64,000 nucleotides of DNA, taken from the NCBI RefSeq assembly GCF_000010525.1, contig NC_009937.1:2361501-2425500 (forward strand). The letters run 5' to 3'. A program made the translations under genes and the position numbers. Of this stretch, positions 45,016 to 53,079 are shown piece after piece. Source of the stretch: Azorhizobium caulinodans ORS 571. GTDB taxonomy: Bacteria; Pseudomonadota; Alphaproteobacteria; Rhizobiales; Xanthobacteraceae. Position 1 is the first letter of the stretch, and every line of letters starts with the position of its first letter. Below the pieces are notes generated by a model, which worked only from the letters and a program-made list of their open reading frames with translations, did not search any database and was not told the origin of the DNA.

Positions 45016-46095
45016 ATGAGCGTGCGTTTCGAGAACGTCTCCTTCCGCTATCCCGGCACGACCACCGGCGTCTTCGACATCGATCTGGAGATCGCGACCG
45101 GCGAGCTGCTGGCGGTCATCGGGCCGTCCGGCTCCGGCAAGAGCACGCTGCTGAAGCTGCTGTCCGGCTTTGCCGTGCCAGACACGGGCCGCATCCTCGT
45201 GGACGGCAAGGACGTCACGCATCTGCCGCCCCACGAGCGGGCCTTGGGCGTTGTCTTCCAATCCTATGCGCTGTTCCCGCATATGAGCCTCTGGCGCAAT
45301 GTCGCCTATCCGCTGAAGGTGCGGGGCATCCCGAAGACCGAGCGCCAGGAGCGGGCGCGCGACGCGCTCGCCCGCGTCGGCCTTGGCGATTTTGCCGAGC
45401 GGGCACCGACGAGCCTGTCGGGCGGGCAGCAGCAGCGTGTGGCGCTGGCCCGTGCGCTCGTCTTCTCGCCTCGTGCACTCCTGCTGGACGAACCGCTCTC
45501 GGCGCTGGACGCGGCGCTGCGCCATGGCATGCGGGATGAGATCATGCGGGTGCAGCGCAAGGCGGGCATCGCCACGCTGCATGTGACGCATGATCAGGAA
45601 GAGGCGCTTTCCATGGGCGACCGGGTGGCGGTTATGTCCGCCGGCCGGCTCGAACAGGTGGCGATGCCACGCGACCTCTATGACCGGCCCGCCAGCCGCC
45701 GGGTCGCCGCCTTCGTCGGTCACGCCAATCTGTGGGAAGGCATGGTTGTTGCGCCCGGCCTCGTCTCCACGCGGCTCGGGGAACTGGTGTGCGACACCGC
45801 CGGCTTCGCCACCGGCGCGGACGTGATCGCGCTGGTGCGCCCCGAGCACGTGGTGCCGCTGCTGGAACTGCCCTCCGGCCCGCGCCCCAATGTCTTCTTC
45901 GGCCATATGGCCGAGGACCGCTTCCTCGGTGCGGTGCGCCGCTGCGACCTTGAGGTCGGCGGCGGCACGGTGCGCATCGAGACCAGCATCCGCGCCGCCA
46001 TCGCGGCGGTCGCGGTGCCGCCGGACGCGATCCGGCTGCTGCCTCCCGAGAGCCCGTCCCCAACCCGGCCTGCCCACACAGGAAACCCGTCATGA
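45016..46095 (+). CDS. ABC transporter ATP-binding protein (PotA/FbpC type)
   Basis: A 359-residue ATPase of the PotA/FbpC class: Walker [18 protein letters not shown]-loop VVFQSYALFPHMSLWRNV, signature [15 protein letters not shown], Walker B LLLDEPLSALD, switch His in LHVTHDQEEALSMG. A TOBE regulatory domain occupies about residues 235-345. It overlaps the binding-protein gene by four bases (ATGA). Confidence 0.94.
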   Translation: MSVRFENVSFRYPGTTTGVFDIDLEIATGELLAVIGPSGSGKSTLLKLLSGFAVPDTGRILVDGKDVTHLPPHERALGVVFQSYALFPHMSLWRNVAYPLKVRGIPKTERQERARDALARVGLGDFAERAPTSLSGGQQQRVALARALVFSPRALLLDEPLSALDAALRHGMRDEIMRVQRKAGIATLHVTHDQEEALSMGDRVAVMSAGRLEQVAMPRDLYDRPASRRVAAFVGHANLWEGMVVAPGLVSTRLGELVCDTAGFATGADVIALVRPEHVVPLLELPSGPRPNVFFGHMAEDRFLGAVRRCDLEVGGGTVRIETSIRAAIAAVAVPPDAIRLLPPESPSPTRPAHTGNPS

Positions 46096-47174
46096 CGCAT
46101 TGGCTGATCAAGGCCGCCACCGCGGTCGCTCTGGCGCTGCCCGCCGCAGCGCTGCCCACCCTCGCCATGGCCCTCGACGGGCCGGAGCTTTTCCCCGGCG
46201 AGGCCGCCCTCTATGAGGCGGCGAAGAAGGAGGGGATGGTCGTCTCCTTCGACACCGGCCCCACCTGGGCGAACTGGGGCGAGCAGTTCAAGGCGTTCCA
46301 GAAGCGCTATCCGGGTGTCGAGATCGTCTATAACGACATCGGCTCAGCCCAGACGGTGGTGGCGCTCGACAAGTCGCGCAACCGGCCGCAGGCGGACACC
46401 GCCTATTATTTTGCGGGCTCCGCGCTGGACGCCGCCGCGAAAGACGTGGTGGCGCCGTTCCAGCCGGTGAACTTCGACAAGCTGGTGCCCGAGTTCAAGC
46501 AGGCGGACGGCAAGTGGTTCACCATCCACACGCTGAGCCCCGCCTTCCTCGTAAACAAGAACCTCGTGAAGACCCCGCCCAAGAGCTGGGCCGACCTTCT
46601 GAACGCCGATTACAAGAACGCGGTTGTCTATCTTGACCCGCGCTCGACCGGGCAGGGGCAGGTGGTGGCGATTGCCGCCGCTTATGCCAATGGCGGCAGC
46701 ATCGACAATGTGAAGCCGGGCATCGACTATCTCGAAAAGCTGCACAAGGCTGGCAACGTGCTGCGTACGGTCGGCACCACGCCTTATGCGCAGTTCCTCA
46801 AGGGCGAGATCCCGATCCTCATCGGCTATGAGAACGATGGCCTGAAGGCCAAGTACAAGGATGGCATGGGTGATGCCGTGGAGGTGGTGATCCCCTCCGA
46901 GGGCACCGTTGCCGCGCCTTATGCCATCAGCCTCGTGAAAGGCGGCCCGAACCCCAACGCCGGCAAGCTGTGGCTCAATTTCATCATGAGCGCCGACGGT
47001 CAGGCCCGTTTTGCGGAAGGCTATGTGCGCCCCGCCGTGCCCGGTATCGAACTGCCGGCCTCGGTGGCCGCCCAGATGCCCGCCATCAAGGCGACGCCGC
47101 TCGATGTGGCCAAGGCCAGCGCCAAGAAGGCCGAGATCGACCAGCTCTGGGCCAAGCAGGTGCTCGGCCAGTGA
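46092..47174 (+). CDS. ABC transporter substrate-binding protein (FbpA/AfuA class)
   Basis: A 360-residue family 1/FbpA-like periplasmic binding protein. The signal peptide ends near LPTLAMA (about residue 27). The mature protein has LYEAAKKEGMVVSFDTGP, IVYNDIGSAQTVVALDKSRN and GEIPILIGYENDG. This class binds ferric iron, 2-aminoethylphosphonate, thiamine or other anions; no diagnostic iron-binding tyrosine pair could be assigned by eye. No phosphonate or iron genes are near, so the ligand is open. A strong hairpin directly follows its stop codon. Confidence 0.91.
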   Translation: MTHWLIKAATAVALALPAAALPTLAMALDGPELFPGEAALYEAAKKEGMVVSFDTGPTWANWGEQFKAFQKRYPGVEIVYNDIGSAQTVVALDKSRNRPQADTAYYFAGSALDAAAKDVVAPFQPVNFDKLVPEFKQADGKWFTIHTLSPAFLVNKNLVKTPPKSWADLLNADYKNAVVYLDPRSTGQGQVVAIAAAYANGGSIDNVKPGIDYLEKLHKAGNVLRTVGTTPYAQFLKGEIPILIGYENDGLKAKYKDGMGDAVEVVIPSEGTVAAPYAISLVKGGPNPNAGKLWLNFIMSADGQARFAEGYVRPAVPGIELPASVAAQMPAIKATPLDVAKASAKKAEIDQLWAKQVLGQ

Positions 47175-47182
47175 GGTGAGCC

Positions 47183-47209
47183 GAAGGGCCGGCGTCGCGC
47201 CGGCCCTTC
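47183..47209 (+). terminator. Intra-operon terminator-like hairpin
   Basis: Twelve-base perfect arms (47183-47194 and 47198-47209) with a three-base loop are followed by TCCCGTTTTCG. It lies 9 bases after the binding-protein stop and 43 before the second permease, so it likely lowers expression of the last gene relative to the binding protein. Confidence 0.65.
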
Positions 47210-47251
47210 TCCCGTTTTCGACAGATGGCGCCGCACGAAGGCACGAGATCC

Positions 47252-48106
47252 ATGGCACAGAGCGCAAAGCAGGGCCGCTCCATTCCCATCGCCGGGCGGG
47301 GCGTGCGGCTGGCATTCGCGCTGCCGGGTCTTCTGGTGCTGGCGCTGTTCTTCGTCCTGCCGCTCGGCAGCATTGCGCGCGAGGCCTTCAGCGAGGGCGG
47401 ATCGGCCTTCGCTCGTGTGCTGGCCGATCCGGTCTTCTGGGGTGGCGTGCGCGGCTCGCTCATCCTCGGCACGCTGGCGCCGGGCTTCTCGGTGGTGGTG
47501 GGCTTCCTCGTGGCGCTGCATCTCGCCACCTTGTCCGAACGGGCGCGCGGTCTGGCCCTGTTCGCCATTTCCCTGCCGCTGACCTTCTCCGGCCTCGTGA
47601 TCGCCTATGGCTTCATTCTGGTGTTCGGACGCTCGGGTTTCGTGACCCTGCTGCTGGCGCGGCTCGGCGCCGATCCGGCCGTTGTGGGCGGCTTCATCTT
47701 CACGCCGGTGGGGCTGGGCCTTGCCTATTCCTATTATCTGATCCCCCGCGTGGTGCTGGTGATGCTGCCGGTGCTGACCAATTTCGACCGCAGCCAGATC
47801 GCCGCCGCCCGCTCGCTGGGCGCCACCGGCTTCACCGCGCATCTGGACATTCTGGTGCCGCAGGTGATGCCGGCGCTGATCACGGCCTTCTGCCTCACCT
47901 CCGCGGTTGCCATCGGAGCCTATGGCACGGCGCTGGCGCTCGTGGGCACGCAGGTGAACATCCTGCCGCTGGTGCTCTACAGCAAGGTCTCCGACGCCGG
48001 CTCGGACTTCCCGGCGGCGGCCGCCATCTCGCTGCTCCTCATGGGCCTGTGCTGCGCGGTTATCGGCCTCGCCGAACTGGTTCGCCGCGCGCGCCCCGCC
48101 GCCTGA
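47252..48106 (+). CDS. ABC transporter permease (PotB/FbpB-half type)
   Basis: A 284-residue permease with about six hydrophobic segments and the loop QIAAARSLGATGFTAHLDILVPQVMPALI near residue 180. It pairs with the permease encoded at 44245-45012. ATG 47252 is used; ATG 47225 would add nine residues. The order permease-ATPase-binding protein-permease is unusual but seen in some iron/phosphonate-type operons. A terminator follows at 48127. Confidence 0.9.
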   Translation: MAQSAKQGRSIPIAGRGVRLAFALPGLLVLALFFVLPLGSIAREAFSEGGSAFARVLADPVFWGGVRGSLILGTLAPGFSVVVGFLVALHLATLSERARGLALFAISLPLTFSGLVIAYGFILVFGRSGFVTLLLARLGADPAVVGGFIFTPVGLGLAYSYYLIPRVVLVMLPVLTNFDRSQIAAARSLGATGFTAHLDILVPQVMPALITAFCLTSAVAIGAYGTALALVGTQVNILPLVLYSKVSDAGSDFPAAAAISLLLMGLCCAVIGLAELVRRARPAA

Positions 48107-48126
48107 ACGCTTCCCACCCAAAAGGA

Positions 48127-48160
48127 AAGGCCGGGCGTCTCGCGACGCCCGGCCTTCTTC
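48127..48160. terminator. Rho-independent terminator between ABC operon and autotransporter gene
   Basis: Thirteen-base perfect arms (48127-48139 and 48144-48156) with a four-base loop, followed on the plus strand by CTTC. It ends the ABC operon and, read from the other side (stem then TCCTTTTGGG), can serve the convergent autotransporter gene. Confidence 0.75.
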
Positions 48161-48181
48161 ATGTACCCCCCGAGGGTCGGC

Positions 48182-51100
48182 TCAGAATTTGACCGTCAGC
48201 GCGCCGTTGAGGCCGTTGGCGGTCGCCGTGCCGGAATACTGTCCGGTGTAGTTCACCGACAGCAGCGTGTTCGTGGTCACGCGATAGTCGAGCCCCGCGC
48301 CGAGCAGCGCGGCGTCGCGGGCGAGCGGCGTGCCCGTCACCTGGAAGGGCACGAGCGCGCCGGCGAAGGTCTGGGTGGCGGTCGGGCTCACGTCGCCGAA
48401 GGCGTGCAGCCAGGCCACCGTGGCGGTGGGGGTGACAACGGCGCCGGGCGCCAGCGTCAGGTCGGCCCGCAGGCGGGCGCCGAGGGTGGAGAAGAGCGTG
48501 TCTTCGTTGGACGTGTTGCCGGCGAGCGCCGAGGTGCTGCCGTTTTCCGTATAGCCGTCGGTGGAGAGGTGCACGTAGGCGAGGCCGGCGTAGGGCGAGA
48601 TCACCGCCGGGGCCAGCGCCACGTCATAGGACACCTCGCCGAACAGCTGCGTCGTGCCCGCATTGAAGCTGGCACTGTTGCCGCCGACATAGCCGGGGAA
48701 GACGACCGAGCGGCTCATGGAGCCGTCGTGCCAGGTGTAGGTGAGGCCGCCGCGCAGGCCGATGGCGCCATACTGGCCGCCCGCATAGAGGCCGAGGTCG
48801 TAATTGTCGATGCTGCCGGAGGAATTGCGGGCATCCACCTGGAAGGTGGACTGGCTGTAGCCACCCACGAGACCCACGCGCCAGTTGTCGCTCACTGCCA
48901 CGTCGGCACCGGCGAAGACGCCGCCGATGTCGCTGCTCACGCTGGCGGTGTTGAGGTTGCCGCTGTTGTTGCCCCAGGAGCCGAAGCCCTGCAGCCACAG
49001 CGTGGGGGTGAGGCCGGGGGCGAGCGCCGCTGTGGCCGGGCCGCCGGGGGCGGTGCCGGTCGCCTGACGCAGGCGGCTGCCCACCGCGTCCCGCAGGAAG
49101 ATGGACTGTTGCTGCATCACCGTATTGGCGGAGGCATAGGCCTCGCCCGAGAGGGCGTCGAAGCCGGGGGCGAGAACCGCGCCCGTCTGCGAGCTGGCGA
49201 GCAGCGCATAGACCGGGTTCGACCAGCCCGCCTGATCAAGGCCCGCGGCAGTGGCTGTTTCATTGGCGGTGATCGCCTGGCTGGCGAAGGCGACGCCGTT
49301 GCGCTGCAACTGCATCGTGCCGCCGGTGCCCGAGAAGGTGAGCGAGGGCGACAGGAAGAGGAAGTTGGAGCTGGCGTTGGCGAAGCTGCCGCTGACGCCG
49401 CCGCCCGCCGTGAAAATGCTGTAGGTGGTGGTGGGCGAGTAGATGCCGCTCGCCGCGATCACCTGCAAATTGGCGCCGTTCACGGCGATGGCGCCGGTGG
49501 CGGCCACCCGGTCGGACTGGCCGGCCGAATTGATCTCCACCTGATAGGTAGAGCCCTGCTGGAAGGTGGCGTTGCCGGCCACATTCAGCGTGCCGATGGA
49601 ATTGCCGGGGGCGATGGTGCCGCCGCGCTGGGCGGTGAAGCCGCCGACCGTGCCGTTACCGCCCAGGAGGCCGCCCGAGCCGACCGTCACCGCGCCGGTG
49701 ATGGTGCCGTTGGCGTAGAGCGCGCCCGTGTTGCCGACGGTCACGTCGCGGGTGAGGCGATCGCTGGTGGCCATCTTCAGCGTGCCGGTGACATTGTCGA
49801 AATAGCCGACCGCCGAATAGAAGTCGATGCGGGTCCAGTAGCTGAGGGTCGTGCCGTAGAAGGCCGCCAGCGCCTGACCCTCGGTGTTCACGAGGATCTG
49901 GTTGATCGTGCCGGTGGCGAGATTGCCGTAGATGCCGCCGTTGGGGGCGAGCGTCTGGGCGGCGCTGGTGCTGCCGCCATAGACAGTGGCGAGCAGGATG
50001 GAGGCATCCGCCGCGCCGGCCGGAGCCTGCTCGCGCGGGGCCTGATCATAGCTCAGCGTCGGCAGGCCGTAGGTGAGGCGCGACTGGTAGAAGGCCTGAT
50101 TGGCGGCGGAGGGCACATAGGGATCGTTCGCCGTGTTCGCAGCGCTGGTGGCGCAGGCGGCGACCGAGGCCCCGCACTGGGCGGAGAGGTAGCCTTGCAT
50201 CTGCGCGTAGGCCGCCGTGAACAGGCTCGGCATGTTGAGCGCCGAGCCGGTCATGGCGGCGTTGTTGAGGTAGGCCGGATTGCTCAGCGCCTGCGCGAGG
50301 TCATAGCTCGCCAGCGCACGGCCGCCGATGATGTCGAGCGGATAGTGCACGCCCAGCACGATGCGGCTGTCCCCATACTCCGCCGCCCGCACCATCATGC
50401 TCTGGTAGAGCTGCGGGGCGAGCATGCCGAGCAGGATGGAATCCGTGAAGGCATAGGTGGTGTGCCCGCTCGGGAAGGACGGGTTGGTGGCGATGCCGTT
50501 GAGCGAGGTCGGGTCGAACTGGTTGATGCGGCCGGGCGCCACCTGCACCGGGCGCGAGCTGCCATAGACGTCCTGCCCCGGCTGCGTGCTCTTAACACCA
50601 TAGGCGAGGTCATAGACGCTGTCCGTGGTGTTCGGCAGGCCGTTATAGGTCGGCACGGAGAAGCCGGCGGGCGCGACGGCCGGCACCGGCACATAGTTGG
50701 CCGGCGTGGTGGAGGGGTTGGTGGCGGCGCCGTTGGCAAAATAGTTCTTGGCCACGCCGAGGTCGCTGCCGGTGTAGGAATAGGCCGTGCCCAGCAGGGT
50801 CACAACGCTGCCCAGCGCCCCGCCGGTGCCGCCGGCCACGCCCGTCTGGTAGATCGGGCCGAGGACCGAGCCATAGCCGCCGACCGGCTGCTGCGGCGTG
50901 ATGCCGTTGATCGGCGTCTGGGCCGGCAGGCCGCCCGCGAGGTTCGCCGCGACGCCATAGGTGCCGAGGCCGACGGACGACAGGTTGTTGGATACCGAGC
51001 CCAGCAGGTTCTTGTCGCTGACGGCGAGCGACTGGCGTGCGGTGTTGGCGCCGTTGTTGAGAACCACCACCTGATTGAGATTGCTGGTCAGCGTCTGCTG

Positions 51101-51256
51101 GCCGACCGCCGTGGCGTTCAGGCTCAGGAACGGCGACAGCAGATTGAGGATTGTGGCGCTGGAGCCGGAGATGTTGGCGGTCTGCGCGAGTGCAGTGCCG
51201 GAACTGACGGAGGCGACGAGAATTGCAAGCGTCGAGACGCTGGCCAGGTTGCGCAT
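48182..51256 (-). CDS. PAP2 acid phosphatase fused to autotransporter
   Basis: A 1024-residue secreted protein. A signal peptide (STLAILVASVSSGTALAQ) starts it. Residues about 40-430 are a vanadium-haloperoxidase/PAP2-type phosphatase with FPSGHTTYAF near 271 and SRIVLGVHYPLDIIGGR near 312, the two catalytic His/Arg motifs. A glycine-rich beta-helical spacer follows (about 495-680, with GSGGLLGGNGTVGG and APGNSIGTLNVAGN). The last 280 residues are an autotransporter beta-barrel ending in LTVKF, the terminal aromatic needed for outer-membrane insertion. It therefore probably displays or releases a phosphatase at the cell surface, where it could free phosphate from organic esters. GGGGTGGGA precedes ATG 51256. 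The gene stands alone. Confidence 0.9.
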   Translation of the reverse strand: MRNLASVSTLAILVASVSSGTALAQTANISGSSATILNLLSPFLSLNATAVGQQTLTSNLNQVVVLNNGANTARQSLAVSDKNLLGSVSNNLSSVGLGTYGVAANLAGGLPAQTPINGITPQQPVGGYGSVLGPIYQTGVAGGTGGALGSVVTLLGTAYSYTGSDLGVAKNYFANGAATNPSTTPANYVPVPAVAPAGFSVPTYNGLPNTTDSVYDLAYGVKSTQPGQDVYGSSRPVQVAPGRINQFDPTSLNGIATNPSFPSGHTTYAFTDSILLGMLAPQLYQSMMVRAAEYGDSRIVLGVHYPLDIIGGRALASYDLAQALSNPAYLNNAAMTGSALNMPSLFTAAYAQMQGYLSAQCGASVAACATSAANTANDPYVPSAANQAFYQSRLTYGLPTLSYDQAPREQAPAGAADASILLATVYGGSTSAAQTLAPNGGIYGNLATGTINQILVNTEGQALAAFYGTTLSYWTRIDFYSAVGYFDNVTGTLKMATSDRLTRDVTVGNTGALYANGTITGAVTVGSGGLLGGNGTVGGFTAQRGGTIAPGNSIGTLNVAGNATFQQGSTYQVEINSAGQSDRVAATGAIAVNGANLQVIAASGIYSPTTTYSIFTAGGGVSGSFANASSNFLFLSPSLTFSGTGGTMQLQRNGVAFASQAITANETATAAGLDQAGWSNPVYALLASSQTGAVLAPGFDALSGEAYASANTVMQQQSIFLRDAVGSRLRQATGTAPGGPATAALAPGLTPTLWLQGFGSWGNNSGNLNTASVSSDIGGVFAGADVAVSDNWRVGLVGGYSQSTFQVDARNSSGSIDNYDLGLYAGGQYGAIGLRGGLTYTWHDGSMSRSVVFPGYVGGNSASFNAGTTQLFGEVSYDVALAPAVISPYAGLAYVHLSTDGYTENGSTSALAGNTSNEDTLFSTLGARLRADLTLAPGAVVTPTATVAWLHAFGDVSPTATQTFAGALVPFQVTGTPLARDAALLGAGLDYRVTTNTLLSVNYTGQYSGTATANGLNGALTVKF

Positions 51257-51515
51257 GATCCCACCCCTATACGCATGTTAGCCCTGGGCCGGGACGCTAC
51301 TGCCTCACTTGTTCGGCCGCATTGTCATAGTGTGTCACAATAGAGGTGGTGGAACATTGTTGCGGAAAATCATCACATCTGAGATTTGGTAAATACGCGC
51401 GACGTTACGTTAGATGAAATGACGTATGGTTATTTTCCGAACGCAAATTTTGTCTTTTTCGCATCTTCGATGCCGATGCGCGGGAGGCGCCGCGCCGTCC
51501 GGCGCCGGCCTCAAA
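51257..51515. other. Intergenic region upstream of autotransporter gene
   Basis: No gene supported. The segment 51330-51470 is clearly more AT-rich than its surroundings and should hold the minus-strand promoter of the autotransporter gene. A short open frame at 51386-51607 has no ribosome site and no recognisable product. Confidence 0.4.
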
Positions 51516-51546
51516 CGAAAACGGCTCCGGCAGGGTGCCGGAGCCG
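51516..51546 (-). terminator. Rho-independent terminator of MFS gene
   Basis: Eleven-base perfect arms (51522-51532 and 51536-51546) with a GGG loop. On the minus strand the stem is followed by TTTTCGTTTG. It lies 30 bases after the MFS stop codon. Confidence 0.8.
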
Positions 51547-51575
51547 CAGGTTGCAAGCGTCAGAAGGGATGAGAC

Positions 51576-52892
51576 TCAGCCGCCGCCCATCTCGAGGCGC
51601 TTGTTGAGGCGAAGGGCCAGCAACGTGCACACACAACCCGAGAGCAGGTAGGCACCGGCAGCGACGAGACCGAAGTGGCTCGAAAGCAACAGGGCCGCGA
51701 GCGGCGCGAAGCCGGCACCGAACAGCCAGGCGAAGTCGTTCGTGATGGCGGAGGCCGTGTAGCGGTAGCGGTTGGCGAAGCGGGACGCCACCGCGCCCGA
51801 CGACTGACCGAACGAAATGCCGAGCAACGCGAAGCCGAGCACCATGAAGGTTAGCTCACCGGCAATGCCGCCATTCAGCAGTTGCGGTGCAAAACCGCTG
51901 AAGACGGCGATGGCCGCGGCAGAGGCGCCGAGCAGCGTACGGCGGCCCACCTTGTCCGCGATTCGCCCCGAGGCCACGATGGCGATGATGCCCACCATGG
52001 CGCCGATCGTCTCAACCACGAGGAAGCGCGTCGCGCCCTCCGAGGTGAAGAGATAGACCCAGGAGAGGGGGAACACGGTCACCATGTGGAACAGGGCGAA
52101 GGTCGCGAGCGGGGCAAAGGTGCCGACCGCGATGCCCGAGCCTTCCTCCCGCACCGTTTCAAGCACGGGCGCCGGCTGGAGGTCGCCGCGCTCGAAGAGC
52201 TGCTCATACTCAGGCGTCACCGCCATGCGCAGCCTGGCGAAGAGGGCGACCACGTTGATGGCGAAGGCCACGAAGAAGGGATAGCGCCAGCCCCACGAGT
52301 AGAAGTCCTCCGTCGAGAGGCTTCCGGCGAAATAGGCGAACAGGATGCTCGCCACGATAAGGCCGAGCGGCGCCCCGAGCTGGGGCAGCATGGCGTACCA
52401 GCCGCGGCGGCCCTCCGGCGCGTTCATGGCCAGCAGCGGCGCCAGCCCGTCCCACGCGCCACCCCAGGCCAGGCCCTGGGCGATGCGGGCCGAGGCCAAA
52501 AGCCAGACCGCCGAGACGCCGATCACATCCCGCGCGGGCAGGAAGGCGATGGCGACCGTGCTTGTGCCGAGCAGGAAGAGGGCGATGGTGAGCTTGGCGC
52601 CCCGGCCCCAGGTGCGGTCCACGGCGAGGAAGAGGGCCGTGCCGAAGGGGCGGGCGATGAAGGCGAGGGCGAAGAGGCCGAAGGAATAGAGCGTGCCGGT
52701 GAGCGGATCGGCTTCGGGAAAGAGCAGGCGGGGAAAGACAATGACGGACGCGATCGCATAGACGAAGAAGTCGAAGAACTCCGACGTCCGGCCGATGATG
52801 ACCCCGATCGCGATATCTCCTGGGTCGACCCGTCCCCCGTGGCTGTGAAGGACGACGGCGTCGTGCTCCATGGTCGATGCGGTAAGCGCCAT
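51576..52892 (-). CDS. MFS transporter (cyo-linked)
   Basis: A 438-residue major facilitator with 12 predicted helices of the metabolite:H+ symporter type: GRTSEFFDFFVYAIASVIVFP at helix 1, the RPFGTALFLAVDRTWGRG loop and RIAQGLAWGGAWDGLAPLLA in helices 4-5, and SGRIADKVGRRTLLG later. The gene is divergent from cyoA. MFS genes at this place are common next to cyo operons in alphaproteobacteria, so a link to the quinol oxidase (for example metal, cofactor or substrate supply) is possible, but the substrate is unknown. The 187-base divergent region holds a long imperfect dyad. Confidence 0.9.
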   Translation of the reverse strand: MALTASTMEHDAVVLHSHGGRVDPGDIAIGVIIGRTSEFFDFFVYAIASVIVFPRLLFPEADPLTGTLYSFGLFALAFIARPFGTALFLAVDRTWGRGAKLTIALFLLGTSTVAIAFLPARDVIGVSAVWLLASARIAQGLAWGGAWDGLAPLLAMNAPEGRRGWYAMLPQLGAPLGLIVASILFAYFAGSLSTEDFYSWGWRYPFFVAFAINVVALFARLRMAVTPEYEQLFERGDLQPAPVLETVREEGSGIAVGTFAPLATFALFHMVTVFPLSWVYLFTSEGATRFLVVETIGAMVGIIAIVASGRIADKVGRRTLLGASAAAIAVFSGFAPQLLNGGIAGELTFMVLGFALLGISFGQSSGAVASRFANRYRYTASAITNDFAWLFGAGFAPLAALLLSSHFGLVAAGAYLLSGCVCTLLALRLNKRLEMGGG

Positions 52893-52929
52893 GACACAAA
52901 CCCTCCTGCAACGAGAGTTTCAACCCTAA

Positions 52930-52975
52930 GGGAACCTCACTGTTCCGGTTCTGGCGCCGATCAAGTGACGTTCCC
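52930..52975. promoter_or_regulatory. Imperfect dyad between MFS and cyoA
   Basis: GGGAACCTCAC (52930-52940) and GTGACGTTCCC (52965-52975) are inverted with a single mismatch, 24 bases apart. A shorter GGAAC/GTTCC pair lies at the left arm (52931-52946). It sits between divergent promoters of the cyo operon and MFS gene, so a redox or oxygen regulator, perhaps the ActR encoded downstream, could bind. This is unproven. Confidence 0.4.
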
Positions 52976-53079
52976 TATCAGGAGATTACGGACGGCTTGG
53001 GCAAATTGTCCAATGTCCCTTGTGCTGCACCGCAGCTAACCGGTCTGGCACCATGCGATCTTTCTAGGCAGGTGCTCCC

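Noticed and set aside
48161-51343. Very long open frame (about 1060 codons) on the plus strand opposite the autotransporter gene
   Set aside because: It is a GC-rich shadow: low-complexity Gly/Arg/Ala translation, no motifs, and the minus strand encodes a protein with signal peptide, catalytic motifs and barrel.
51386-51607. Small plus-strand gene of 73 codons
   Set aside because: No ribosome site, no family resemblance, and it runs through the terminator hairpin of the convergent MFS gene.
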